Shown here: positions 52,424 through 61,970 of the stretch, piece by piece | Layout: every line of letters starts with the position of its first letter | Position numbering within the stretch: the stretch's first letter is position 1 | DNA from: Bacteroidota bacterium | GTDB lineage: Bacteria; Bacteroidota; Bacteroidia; UKL13-3 | Length of the DNA stretch: 64,000 bases | Assembly (NCBI GenBank): GCA_027491355.1 | Contig: JAIXWI010000019.1 | Location: 59,261 to 123,260, forward strand | Direction: 5' to 3' | Made by a program: the position numbers and the translations under genes | The notes under the pieces: generated by a model | What the model saw: only the letters and a program-made list of their open reading frames with translations | What the model was told of the DNA's origin: nothing | Databases searched by the model: none

Positions 52424-53392
52424 TTGAAAACATATCAGGAACATTTGAGTCAATTTTTAGGTTATTTAACACAAACCAAATACGGACAAGATCCAAAAGA
52501 ATTGTATGACCCCATTGACTACATGATGCAATTGGGAGGCAAAAGATTGAGACCAGTTTTGTGTTTAATGGGATACGAACTTTTTGACAACCGAACTGAA
52601 AATGCATTGCCAGCGGCTTTGGCCATAGAAGTTTTTCATAATTTCACCTTGGTTCATGATGACATCATGGACAACGCCCCATTGAGAAGAGGAAAACCAA
52701 CCGTTTACCAAAAATGGAACATGCCAGTTGCCATATTAGTTGGCGATTTAATGATGATCAAAGCTGTTGATTTTTTAAGAGCATCTCAATCCAAACAAAT
52801 CAATGCTATGTTAGACGTTTTTTTAACAACTGCAAGAGAGGTTTGTGAAGGCCAACAATTGGATATGAATTTTGAAGTGCAAGAAAACGTAAGCATTGAT
52901 GCCTACATTGAAATGATTACTTTGAAAACTGCAGTTTTGTTAGGAGCCTCATTGAAAATAGGCGCATTAGCTGCCAATGCTAGCCTAGCACAAGCCAATC
53001 ATTTGTATGAATTTGGCAAAAACATTGGCATTGCTTTTCAAATTCAAGACGACCTTTTGGATTGTTTTGGCAACCATTCAAACACTGGTAAACAAGTGGG
53101 TGGAGACATTGCTGCCAATAAAAAAACATTGCTGTATATAGAATTGATGGCATCCGTTCATAAAGACGACCTTCAACAATTGCTAACATTGCGTGAGGAG
53201 CAAAACACTGAGGTTAAAATCAATGAAACGCTGAAATTATACGAGAAATACCAGATTCAAAGTTTTGCTGAACTACAAAAGAAGCACTACTTAGACAAGG
53301 CCATGCATCACTTAACAAATTTGGACATCCAATCAGATGCACTACAAATGCTAAAAGCTACAGCCCTGGATTTAATGGAAAGAATTGCTTAG
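52424..53392 (+). CDS. Polyprenyl (isoprenyl) diphosphate synthase
   Basis: GGKRLRPVLCLMGYELF, LVHDDIMDNAPLRRGKPTVYQKW, IAFQIQDDLLDCFG; TTG start. Confidence 0.93.
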   Translation: MKTYQEHLSQFLGYLTQTKYGQDPKELYDPIDYMMQLGGKRLRPVLCLMGYELFDNRTENALPAALAIEVFHNFTLVHDDIMDNAPLRRGKPTVYQKWNMPVAILVGDLMMIKAVDFLRASQSKQINAMLDVFLTTAREVCEGQQLDMNFEVQENVSIDAYIEMITLKTAVLLGASLKIGALAANASLAQANHLYEFGKNIGIAFQIQDDLLDCFGNHSNTGKQVGGDIAANKKTLLYIELMASVHKDDLQQLLTLREEQNTEVKINETLKLYEKYQIQSFAELQKKHYLDKAMHHLTNLDIQSDALQMLKATALDLMERIA

Positions 53393-53396
53393 CTGA

Positions 53397-54707
53397 TTAA
53401 ATTTCACGGCTTGGCTCCCAAGCCTCCATGTAATCTGCAATCCTTCTTAAGAAGCTACCTCCCAAAGAACCGTCAACCACTCTGTGGTCATAACTCAATG
53501 ACAAGAACATCATGTGTCTGATTGCTATCACATCTCCCATTGGGGTTTCCAATACCGCTGGCTTTTTCTTAATAGAACCAGTAGCCAGAATAGCCACCTG
53601 AGGTTGGTTGATGATAGGAGTTCCCATGACGTTTCCAAAACCACCTACATTGGTGACTGTAAATGTCCCGCCACTGATTTCGTCTGGGGCCAATTTATTT
53701 GCCCTTGCACGGTTGGCCAAATCATTGACTGATTTAGTTAGGCCTACTAAATTCATCATGTCTGCATTTTTAATAACAGGTACAATTAAATTGCCTGAAG
53801 GCAAAGCCGCAGCCATTCCTATATTGATTGCTTTTCTTTTGATGATGTTATGACCATCAACAGCAACATTGATCATTGGGTAATCTTTTATTGCCTTTAC
53901 AACACATTCTATGAACATAGGTGTAAAGGTGATTTTTTCAGCCTCACGCTTCTCATATACTTTTTTGGCCTTTTCCCGCCACAACACCATATTGGTAACG
54001 TCTGCTTCAACAAACGAAGTTACATGTGGACTGGTTTGCTTACTCATGACCATATGATCGGCAATGAGTTTACGCATTCTGTCCATTTCAATGATTTCAT
54101 CGCCACCATTGATACTAACAGAAGGAGCTGGTTTTGATGGAGGAGTTGGAGCTGATTGAACAGGCGCTGAAGCAGAAGCCGGAACTGCAACTGGTGTTGC
54201 TTGAGATGATCTGTTTTCAAGATAACTCATGATGTCTCTTTTGGTAACTCTTCCTTCGCTACCCGAACCTTGAATGTTTTCTAATTCCTGCATGCTGATG
54301 TTTTCAGCCTTTGCAATGTTGAGCACCAATGGCGAATAAAACCTAGCGCCGGTATTACTTGACAAAACTGCTTTTGCAGCTTCTACCTGACTGATGATTT
54401 CTTTAACAGGTGCCGCCAAAGCCTGAGGAACAGGAGCAGCAGCCTTAGGTGCTGTTGCAACAGCACCAGCAAGTTGAATGATTGCAATTGGAGCATTTAC
54501 TGGCACAACATCTCCCTCGTTGAACAATCTTTTAACCAATGTACCAGCTTTTGGCGATGGCACTTCAGAATCTACTTTATCAGTAGCTATTTCCAAGACG
54601 GTTTCATCCAATGCAATGGAATCACCCTCATTTTTGGTCCAACGAATAATTGTAGCTTCTGCAATACTTTCGCCCATTTTAGGCATTACCAATTGAAATT
54701 CAGACAT
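53397..54707 (-). CDS. 2-oxo acid dehydrogenase E2 component (dihydrolipoamide acyltransferase)
   Basis: Lipoyl domain (EIATDKVDSEVPSPKAG), E3-binding domain, catalytic DHRVVDGSLGGSFL. Confidence 0.95.
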   Translation of the reverse strand: MSEFQLVMPKMGESIAEATIIRWTKNEGDSIALDETVLEIATDKVDSEVPSPKAGTLVKRLFNEGDVVPVNAPIAIIQLAGAVATAPKAAAPVPQALAAPVKEIISQVEAAKAVLSSNTGARFYSPLVLNIAKAENISMQELENIQGSGSEGRVTKRDIMSYLENRSSQATPVAVPASASAPVQSAPTPPSKPAPSVSINGGDEIIEMDRMRKLIADHMVMSKQTSPHVTSFVEADVTNMVLWREKAKKVYEKREAEKITFTPMFIECVVKAIKDYPMINVAVDGHNIIKRKAINIGMAAALPSGNLIVPVIKNADMMNLVGLTKSVNDLANRARANKLAPDEISGGTFTVTNVGGFGNVMGTPIINQPQVAILATGSIKKKPAVLETPMGDVIAIRHMMFLSLSYDHRVVDGSLGGSFLRRIADYMEAWEPSREI

Positions 54708-54799
54708 GCGTTTTAAGATTTATAGCCTTTTAGACTTTTTACAAATTTATCGGAAAATACCGATTGAAAAAATATTTCGGGTGAAACACTAACAACCAA

Positions 54800-56683
54800 T
54801 TATTTAGAATACAACCCCACATTTTCAAATTGCAATTCTACCAATCGTTTGTACAATCCGGTTGTGTTGCTCATTAATTGTTCATGGGTACCAGTTTCTT
54901 TTACAGCTCCTTTTTCTATCACTACAATTTGTTGCGCATTTTTAATGGTAGACAAACGGTGTGCGATGACAAAAGAAGTTCTGTTTTGCATAAGGTTATC
55001 AAGTGCTTCTTGAACCAACTGCTCGCTTTCACTGTCCAAAGAACTGGTAGCTTCATCTAAAATTAAAATTCGAGGATTTTTAAGAATAGCCCTAGCTATA
55101 GCCACCCTTTGTCTTTGCCCCCCAGAAAGCTTGATACCGCGTTCACCTACCATTGTTTGATAACCTTCAGGAAATTTAGAGATGAAATCATGTGCATTGG
55201 CTTTTTTAGCAGCGGCAATGACAGCAGCTTCATCTATTTGTTCCAATCCATAAGCGATGTTTTCTAAAATAGTTCCTCCAAACAAAATGACATCTTGAGG
55301 TACATATGCCATTTGACTCCTCCATTCAGACAATGGTATTGAATGACTGGCTGTGTCATCTAAATAGATTGTGCCTTTATTGGGTTCATAAAAACGCAGC
55401 AACATGGCAGCAATAGTACTCTTTCCCGCTCCACTTGGCCCTACAATTGCCACTTGCGTACCAGCACTCACCTTCAATGAAAATGCATTCAAAACCTGAA
55501 CCTCAGGCCTTGAAGGATAACTAAACTCTATTTGTTCGAAGCGGATGGCTCCCTGGAAATTTTTAGTAGTTTGCAAAGTTTTGAATGCTAGTTTTTCAGG
55601 CGTTTGCTTCAATAATTCTCTGACCCTTTGCGTAGCACCAATGGTTTTTTGGAGGGTTGAAAACATATCAGCAAAACCAGCAAATGTACCTCCTACAAAA
55701 GCGGAGAATATGACAAACATGGTTAAGTCTCCTGCCGAAATTTTTCCAATTTGAATCATGGTTGAACCATACCACATTACAAATGCAATAGCTCCAAATA
55801 CTGAGAAAATCATCAGGCTTACAAATGCCCCTCTGTACCTACCATTTTTGATGGCAATGTCTACAACCGATTTGATGTTTTTACTATACCTGTTTAATTC
55901 ATACAGCTCTGCCGAAAACGCTTTAACCACTGAAATACCTTGTAAAGTTTCTTGAACAATGGTACTGCTATCAGCCAATTGGTCTTGTGCTTTTCTTGAC
56001 ATTTTTCTGATACGCATTCCAAACACAACTGCAATGATAGCTACCAATGGAACAACAGAAAGCATCACAAAGGCTAACTCGTTCGAAATCCAAAAAATAC
56101 TGATCAACCCAATAACTAAGGTAAAAATACCTCTTAAAAACTCAGCTAACGTAAAAGAAATGGCATCTTGTATTTGAGACAAATCTGCACTCAATCTGCT
56201 ACTTAACTCTCCTACCCTGTGTTCACTGAAAAACTGCATGGGTTGGGCAATCAAATTTTTGTACAAATCTTTTCTGATAGCTGCCAATGAGCGCTCTCCA
56301 ACATCTGTTAACAGGTAAATACGCATAAAAGAAAAAAACATTTGTACACTGAGTTGAACAAACAACAACACAATAATGGTATTCAAAGTCCATTCAAATT
56401 GATTGAGTTGTGCTGATAAAAAACCTTCAGACATGGGTAAAGATGCTTTTACCTTTGTAGTTTCGGCGCCAGCTGCATCAATCATTTTACCCAATAAAAA
56501 CGGGAATACCATGGTACTCATTGCAGACAAGCCAATGAACAGCATGCTAAGGAAAAATTTAAACCTGTATGGTTTGATATAACTGAACAAGGCAAGTGCT
56601 TCCTTGAACCTTTCTTTTGTAAAAGGAACTTTTTCTAATTCAGGCTTTGCTTGTCCGTTGCTATTGTAATTGCGTTTGGCCAT
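54800..56683 (-). CDS. ABC transporter, fused permease/ATPase (MsbA/TAP-like)
   Basis: GPSGAGKSTIAAMLLRFYEP, LSGGQRQRVAIARAILKNPRILILDEATSSLDSESE. Confidence 0.95.
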   Translation of the reverse strand: MAKRNYNSNGQAKPELEKVPFTKERFKEALALFSYIKPYRFKFFLSMLFIGLSAMSTMVFPFLLGKMIDAAGAETTKVKASLPMSEGFLSAQLNQFEWTLNTIIVLLFVQLSVQMFFSFMRIYLLTDVGERSLAAIRKDLYKNLIAQPMQFFSEHRVGELSSRLSADLSQIQDAISFTLAEFLRGIFTLVIGLISIFWISNELAFVMLSVVPLVAIIAVVFGMRIRKMSRKAQDQLADSSTIVQETLQGISVVKAFSAELYELNRYSKNIKSVVDIAIKNGRYRGAFVSLMIFSVFGAIAFVMWYGSTMIQIGKISAGDLTMFVIFSAFVGGTFAGFADMFSTLQKTIGATQRVRELLKQTPEKLAFKTLQTTKNFQGAIRFEQIEFSYPSRPEVQVLNAFSLKVSAGTQVAIVGPSGAGKSTIAAMLLRFYEPNKGTIYLDDTASHSIPLSEWRSQMAYVPQDVILFGGTILENIAYGLEQIDEAAVIAAAKKANAHDFISKFPEGYQTMVGERGIKLSGGQRQRVAIARAILKNPRILILDEATSSLDSESEQLVQEALDNLMQNRTSFVIAHRLSTIKNAQQIVVIEKGAVKETGTHEQLMSNTTGLYKRLVELQFENVGLYSK

Positions 56684-56701
56684 TTAAAATGTTAGGTTTT
56701 G

Positions 56702-57910
56702 TTAATCGACAAAATCTTGTAAATATGAAAATTGAGGGGTAAGTAGTCCATCTTTTGCAATACAAGCCCTTTCTATGATCATTGAAGGCTGCGTATCTAA
56801 CAATTCAGGCAATACATGCCTGATGAGTTGTTCACCAAATTCAATTGAAGCATCTACAGGTAACTCACATGGTAAATTGGATACTGCTTGAACATCAATT
56901 GTATTTGACTGAAAAGGGGTTTGCTCTTTGGCTGATAAAGGATGGATGCCAAAATAGGGATCTTCAATAGTGGTGCTTTTAATGGTTGTTGGCAATGGCC
57001 CAGGAATGTCACAAGTAATATCAGAAATAACCCTGATTTTGAAATCTGGTTGCTTGATTTCTTCTAAGGTATAAAATGCTGGAATATGTTCCTTCCAAAA
57101 AATAGCATTGATAAATATATCAGCCACTTTTGTAAATGGTTTGAAAGTACTGATGTAATCTTCAGGGTGTTTATAAAAATCTGATTTATCCCAGAAACGA
57201 CCCAACTTATGGGCATAATAATCTTCACTTCTGAGCTGAACAAAAACAGGCACTGAATAAGTATTTGTTAAAAAATCTTCTGCACTGATTTGTTTGATAC
57301 CAATGGCTCTCAAAAAATCGATGGATCCATGTGCTACTCTACCATCCCCACACAATACAATTTTAACAGCAGGTAATTCTATTGCATTGTATTGCGCTAA
57401 AACAGCTGCCAAGTCGGCGCATTCATGAGCAGGCTTCAATTGAAACAATTGTTGTTTTAAACCCCACATAAGCATGGCATAATGTGTACCTACCAAACCT
57501 GCAAATCTTCCAAAACCAATGATACGGTTTCCGGCTTCCCATACCAATGTTTCGTAATCAATTAACTTAATTTTTTGAGCAAGAATGGTTCTCAGTAGGT
57601 TTCTATTGTAAGCTTGTTTTTTGATGGTATGAGAAAAAAACAAATAGGTTTTTTCAGGAATCAAGGATGCAACTGGCACTTCTTTTACACCAAATAAAAT
57701 TTGACAGTCTGAAAGGTCTTCTGACAAATTAATTCCTAGTTCCTGGTATGTATGATCAGCAAAACATCTATGTGGAGAAGGTTGAATAATTATTTCTACA
57801 TTCGGATAAAAAGACATGACCTGCTTACATTGTTCAGGTGTCAGGGGTGTTCTTTTGTCGTAAGGAAATTTACCCTCTCTTATGATGCCAATTTTAATTT
57901 TTTTCTGCAT
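56702..57910 (-). CDS. Alanine dehydrogenase / saccharopine dehydrogenase-like protein
   Basis: KIGIIREGKFPYDKRTPLTPEQCKQV, IKIVLCGDGRVAHGSIDFLRAIG-type nucleotide-binding region. Confidence 0.78.
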   Translation of the reverse strand: MQKKIKIGIIREGKFPYDKRTPLTPEQCKQVMSFYPNVEIIIQPSPHRCFADHTYQELGINLSEDLSDCQILFGVKEVPVASLIPEKTYLFFSHTIKKQAYNRNLLRTILAQKIKLIDYETLVWEAGNRIIGFGRFAGLVGTHYAMLMWGLKQQLFQLKPAHECADLAAVLAQYNAIELPAVKIVLCGDGRVAHGSIDFLRAIGIKQISAEDFLTNTYSVPVFVQLRSEDYYAHKLGRFWDKSDFYKHPEDYISTFKPFTKVADIFINAIFWKEHIPAFYTLEEIKQPDFKIRVISDITCDIPGPLPTTIKSTTIEDPYFGIHPLSAKEQTPFQSNTIDVQAVSNLPCELPVDASIEFGEQLIRHVLPELLDTQPSMIIERACIAKDGLLTPQFSYLQDFVD

Positions 57911-57925
57911 TGCTCTGTAATGGTA

Positions 57926-59851
57926 TTAATCAAAAACAACTAGCCCCTTGTCTGAGCTCAATTGTGATTCTCTTTGCTTGAGGGCTTGGTATATTTCCAT
58001 GTTCAAGCGGATTTCTTCTTCGTTATTTAATTCAATTGATTTTTTGATGGCCTCTAATGTTTCAGACATTAACTTTTTATTGATATGCAACTGCAAATAC
58101 AACAACGCAGATTCAATGTCTCTTTTAATTACTTTTTCTTCTGCATCAGGAATGATATCGAAGCGGTCTTCCCATGCATTACTGATTTGATAACGCTCCG
58201 TTAAAACATTGGCTGCAAATCCTGAAACAATTGGGTTTACATGCATGGTAAACAATTCAGGTGTAATAGGTGTATTGGCTAAGTAAAACTGATGAATGGC
58301 TTCTACCAATAACAACATGGTTTCATTTTCAAAGCCTATTTGTGCGTTAGCAATCATATCAAAAAACACTTTGATGAATGGTTGAGCATCTAGCAGTTCA
58401 ACATTTGCATTTTGAATCAATAATTTAATCAGGTGTTGCTCTTGAGCCAAAGCACCTTTTTCCTGAACCAAGTCTTGTATTTGTTCAACAACAACTGGTA
58501 AAGGTTCTTCTTTAATCCATTCTTTTTCTTTGGTGGTTAAAAAATCTTTACGTGTTTTGTTAAGTTCAGTAATCAAGAGCTGTTCGTTCATGTCGAGCAA
58601 AGACGCAGCCTCTTTTACAAATGCCATCCGTTTAATAGAATCCGGAATTTTACTGATGCTGCTTACAATGTCTTTGGTTACTTGTGCTTTTTTGAGCGGA
58701 TCTCCTGCACTCTCTTTTAGCAACAAATGAATTTTGAATAGAATAAAATCTTTGACTTCATTTTTCAAATAAGTTGAAAAAGCATCTGAACCCATTTTCT
58801 GGGCGTAAGAATCTGGGTCTTCACCATCAGGGAATAGAACCACCCTGACATTGAGCCCTTGTTCCAAAAGCATATCAATTCCTCTTAAACTGGCTTTGAT
58901 ACCTGCAGCATCACCATCATACAATACCACTACATTTTCTGTATGCCTCTTAATGAGCTTTATTTGCTGCTCAGTTAAAGAGGTACCTGAACTGGCAACT
59001 ACATTTTCTACACCTGCTTGATGAAGACTGATGACATCTGTATATCCTTCAACTAAGTATACAAAATCGTCTTTACGAATTGCATTCTTGGCGTAAAATA
59101 AGCCATAAAGTTCATTGCTTTTATGGTATAAAACTGTTTCTGGTGAATTGACATATTTAGGAGACTTCTCTTCTTTTTTGAGTTGGCGTCCGGCAAATGC
59201 AATGAGTTTTCCGGTTGCACCCAAAATAGGGAATATCACTCTTCCTCTGTAGGCATCGTATACTTTGCCTTGATCTGTTTTTTTTATCAATCCTGAACTG
59301 AGTAATACTTGTTCATTGAACTGATTGGACAATGCTTCGTCGTAAAATGCAGTCCATTGGTCTGGGGCATACCCCAATTTAAACTTTTTAATGATGTCTT
59401 CTCGAAAGCCTCTCTCCTCGAAATATGAAAGTCCAATTAATTTACCTTCTTCTAATTGCCACAAATTGTTTTCAAAAAAGACCCCAGCCCAGTTGTTCAA
59501 AATTTGTAGACTCTCTTTTTCACTTTTTAGTAAAGACTCTTGCGCTTGATTGACTTGTTCAATTTGAGGCCATTCGACATTGAATCGCTCTGCCAGCTGT
59601 TTCAACGCTTCAATGTAACCAAGCCCTTCATATTCCATTAAAAAATTGACGACATTTCCTGCTTTACCACATCCAAAACATTTAAAAATGCCCTTACTAA
59701 TAGAAACCGAAAAAGAAGGAGTTTTTTCTTGGTGAAATGGGCACAAACCCTGCATGTTTGCTCCTGCTCTCTTAAGCCTGACAATGTCACCAATAACTTG
59801 TTCTATTGGAGCCGCCTGAATGATTTCTTCTATTTTACTTTGTGCAATCAT
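57926..59851 (-). CDS. dnaG: DNA primase DnaG
   Basis: CHC2 zinc finger LCPFHQEKTPSFSVSISKGIFKCFGCGKAGNVVNFLMEYE; TOPRIM VYLVEGYTDVISLHQAGVENVVASSGTSLT. Confidence 0.97.
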   Translation of the reverse strand: MIAQSKIEEIIQAAPIEQVIGDIVRLKRAGANMQGLCPFHQEKTPSFSVSISKGIFKCFGCGKAGNVVNFLMEYEGLGYIEALKQLAERFNVEWPQIEQVNQAQESLLKSEKESLQILNNWAGVFFENNLWQLEEGKLIGLSYFEERGFREDIIKKFKLGYAPDQWTAFYDEALSNQFNEQVLLSSGLIKKTDQGKVYDAYRGRVIFPILGATGKLIAFAGRQLKKEEKSPKYVNSPETVLYHKSNELYGLFYAKNAIRKDDFVYLVEGYTDVISLHQAGVENVVASSGTSLTEQQIKLIKRHTENVVVLYDGDAAGIKASLRGIDMLLEQGLNVRVVLFPDGEDPDSYAQKMGSDAFSTYLKNEVKDFILFKIHLLLKESAGDPLKKAQVTKDIVSSISKIPDSIKRMAFVKEAASLLDMNEQLLITELNKTRKDFLTTKEKEWIKEEPLPVVVEQIQDLVQEKGALAQEQHLIKLLIQNANVELLDAQPFIKVFFDMIANAQIGFENETMLLLVEAIHQFYLANTPITPELFTMHVNPIVSGFAANVLTERYQISNAWEDRFDIIPDAEEKVIKRDIESALLYLQLHINKKLMSETLEAIKKSIELNNEEEIRLNMEIYQALKQRESQLSSDKGLVVFD

Positions 59852-60118
59852 GAACGGGTAAAATTAATTCTAAATTCTTGAGTTTCCTCACTAAAATTCT
59901 GTTCAATACAACTTTTGCCAAATACAATAAATAACAAATCCTGTTTTTTATTAAAGTCATCAAAGGACCTTTTAAACGTGTTCATTCGCGAACAAAATTC
60001 CCACTTTGAAACAACCTGTTATTTAAAGCAGACCAATCAAAAAAATATATTTATCTGATTTTCAGAAGTTAAAAACATACCTAAAAAATAGGCATCATTC
60101 TAATGGGGGTATTTTACC

Positions 60119-60946
60119 ATGAAATTCATTTTGAAACAACTTCTTATTGTTTGCACATACATACTTCTGGCACCCTTTTATACGGTATGTGTGGCCCAAA
60201 TAGGTATTGGAACCAATTCGCCCAATGCCTCTGCAATACTAGATGTTAGTGCCACAAACAAGGGTTTCTTGGCCCCAAGAATGAGCTTAACACAAAGACA
60301 ATCTATTAGTTCTCCTGCTAATGGCTTAATGGTTTTTCAAGAAAATGAAAACGTAGGATTGTACATTTATTTCAATAACAAGTGGAATAAATTGGATACT
60401 GCTTTGTGGAACACATCAAGTGGAAATTTAAATTTTAGCACTGGGAATGTTGGAATTGGAACTGCTACACCCGCTGCAAAATTAGACTTAAATGGCAGTT
60501 TCAAATACACAGATGGTAACCAGGCAGCTAATAAAATTTTAACCAGTGATGCCAATGGAAACGCTAGCTGGCAATCAGCAGGTTTTTTCTTTAAAAAGAC
60601 CATATTGTTAAACTCTGTTGTACCTGGCACATATGTAGGACAAGCCAATATACCCCAGTGGAGTGCCAGCTATACAGCAAGTGGGGGAACGGTTGAAATC
60701 AGAGTCAATTTAACGGCTTTTACACTCGTTGCGGGAATGACTTCTTTTAGGTTGCTCAGAGATGGGGTTGTGATTGATAGCAATCCATTTTATTTCAATA
60801 ATGGCAACACTCACACTACAATTCCAGATTTAATTGCCATACTAGCAAATGAAACAGGAACCCATACCTATGCTGTTCAAATTGGTCCAAATATTTACGT
60901 TGATCCAAATGATAACTGCAATATGATTGTAACTGAATATAAATAA
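60119..60946 (+). CDS. Secreted surface protein with IGIGTNSPNASAILDVSATNKGFLAPRM N-terminal motif
   Basis: Signal peptide MKFILKQLLIVCTYILLAPFYTVCVAQ; two IGIGT-type motifs; ordered beta-rich C-terminus. Confidence 0.7.
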   Translation: MKFILKQLLIVCTYILLAPFYTVCVAQIGIGTNSPNASAILDVSATNKGFLAPRMSLTQRQSISSPANGLMVFQENENVGLYIYFNNKWNKLDTALWNTSSGNLNFSTGNVGIGTATPAAKLDLNGSFKYTDGNQAANKILTSDANGNASWQSAGFFFKKTILLNSVVPGTYVGQANIPQWSASYTASGGTVEIRVNLTAFTLVAGMTSFRLLRDGVVIDSNPFYFNNGNTHTTIPDLIAILANETGTHTYAVQIGPNIYVDPNDNCNMIVTEYK

Positions 60947-60961
60947 ATGAACCCAATAACC

Positions 60962-61780
60962 ATGAATCATTCTTTTAAATTTTTATTTCTTTTTATCCTA
61001 ATTGCAAAGTTCAATTTTGCTCAAATTGGCATTGGAACCAACACGCCCAATAGCTCCGCAAAACTAGAAATCAGTGCAACAGATAAAGGTTTTTTAGCGC
61101 CCAGAGTGGCTTTAACTGCCACCAATTCTGGTAGCCCAATTACAAGCCCAGCAATTGGCTTGATTGTATACAATACTGCTACGGCAGGCGCTTCCCCTTA
61201 CAATGTAAGTCCGGGTTATTATTACTATGATGGAAGCATATGGGTATCTATGTCTGCAAGTACCATTATTCCTGCAGGTTCAGTACAAACTTTTGCTGGC
61301 AGTTCTGCACCACTTGGTTATTTAATATGCGATGGATCAGCTATCAGCAGAACAGTTTATGCCAATCTTTTTGCAGCAATAGGCACATTGTATGGTGCTG
61401 GTAATGGCAGCACAACCTTTAATTTACCAGATTTAAGAGGTAGAACAATTGTTGGTGTTGGACAAGGCTCAGGCTTAACAAATAGAACCATTGCAAGTAC
61501 AGGTGGTGAGGAAAGCCATACTTTAACCATTGCAGAAATGCCATCTCACTCGCACGGTGTGAATGATCCCGGCCATAACCATGGCACCTTCAATGGAAGA
61601 GATGATGGAAATAACTCAAACCAATCTGGCCAAGCGGCTCCTGGTGATGCCAATGCAAATACCAGCGGCTGGCCTACGGCTTCGGCTACTACTGGAATTT
61701 CAATTCAAAACAATGGGGGAGGAAATGCGCACAACGTCATGCAACCATTTTTGGCATTGAATTACATTATCAAATTTTAA
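60962..61780 (+). CDS. Secreted protein with phage tail-collar-like domain
   Basis: Signal peptide; IGIGTNTPNSSAKLEISATDKGFLAPRVALT; collar-type PAGSVQTFAGSSAPLGYLICDGSAISRTVYANLFAAIGTLYGAGNGSTTFNLPDLRGRTIVGVGQG...PFLALNYIIKF. ATG 60962 preferred over 60947. Confidence 0.82.
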   Translation: MNHSFKFLFLFILIAKFNFAQIGIGTNTPNSSAKLEISATDKGFLAPRVALTATNSGSPITSPAIGLIVYNTATAGASPYNVSPGYYYYDGSIWVSMSASTIIPAGSVQTFAGSSAPLGYLICDGSAISRTVYANLFAAIGTLYGAGNGSTTFNLPDLRGRTIVGVGQGSGLTNRTIASTGGEESHTLTIAEMPSHSHGVNDPGHNHGTFNGRDDGNNSNQSGQAAPGDANANTSGWPTASATTGISIQNNGGGNAHNVMQPFLALNYIIKF

Positions 61781-61970
61781 GGCAAGGCTAAAATTCAATT
61801 TGACAATATTTCCCATATTGAAACAAGCAGGGAGCAACAAAAAAGACAAATAAAATATGTATACTATTGATTTTCTGAATATTAAATCATAAAAATATTT
61901 TTGGCATCATTCTTACAAAGTACATACCATACAGCAATTTAACCCTGCTGTACAACTTAACCAGTTAACC

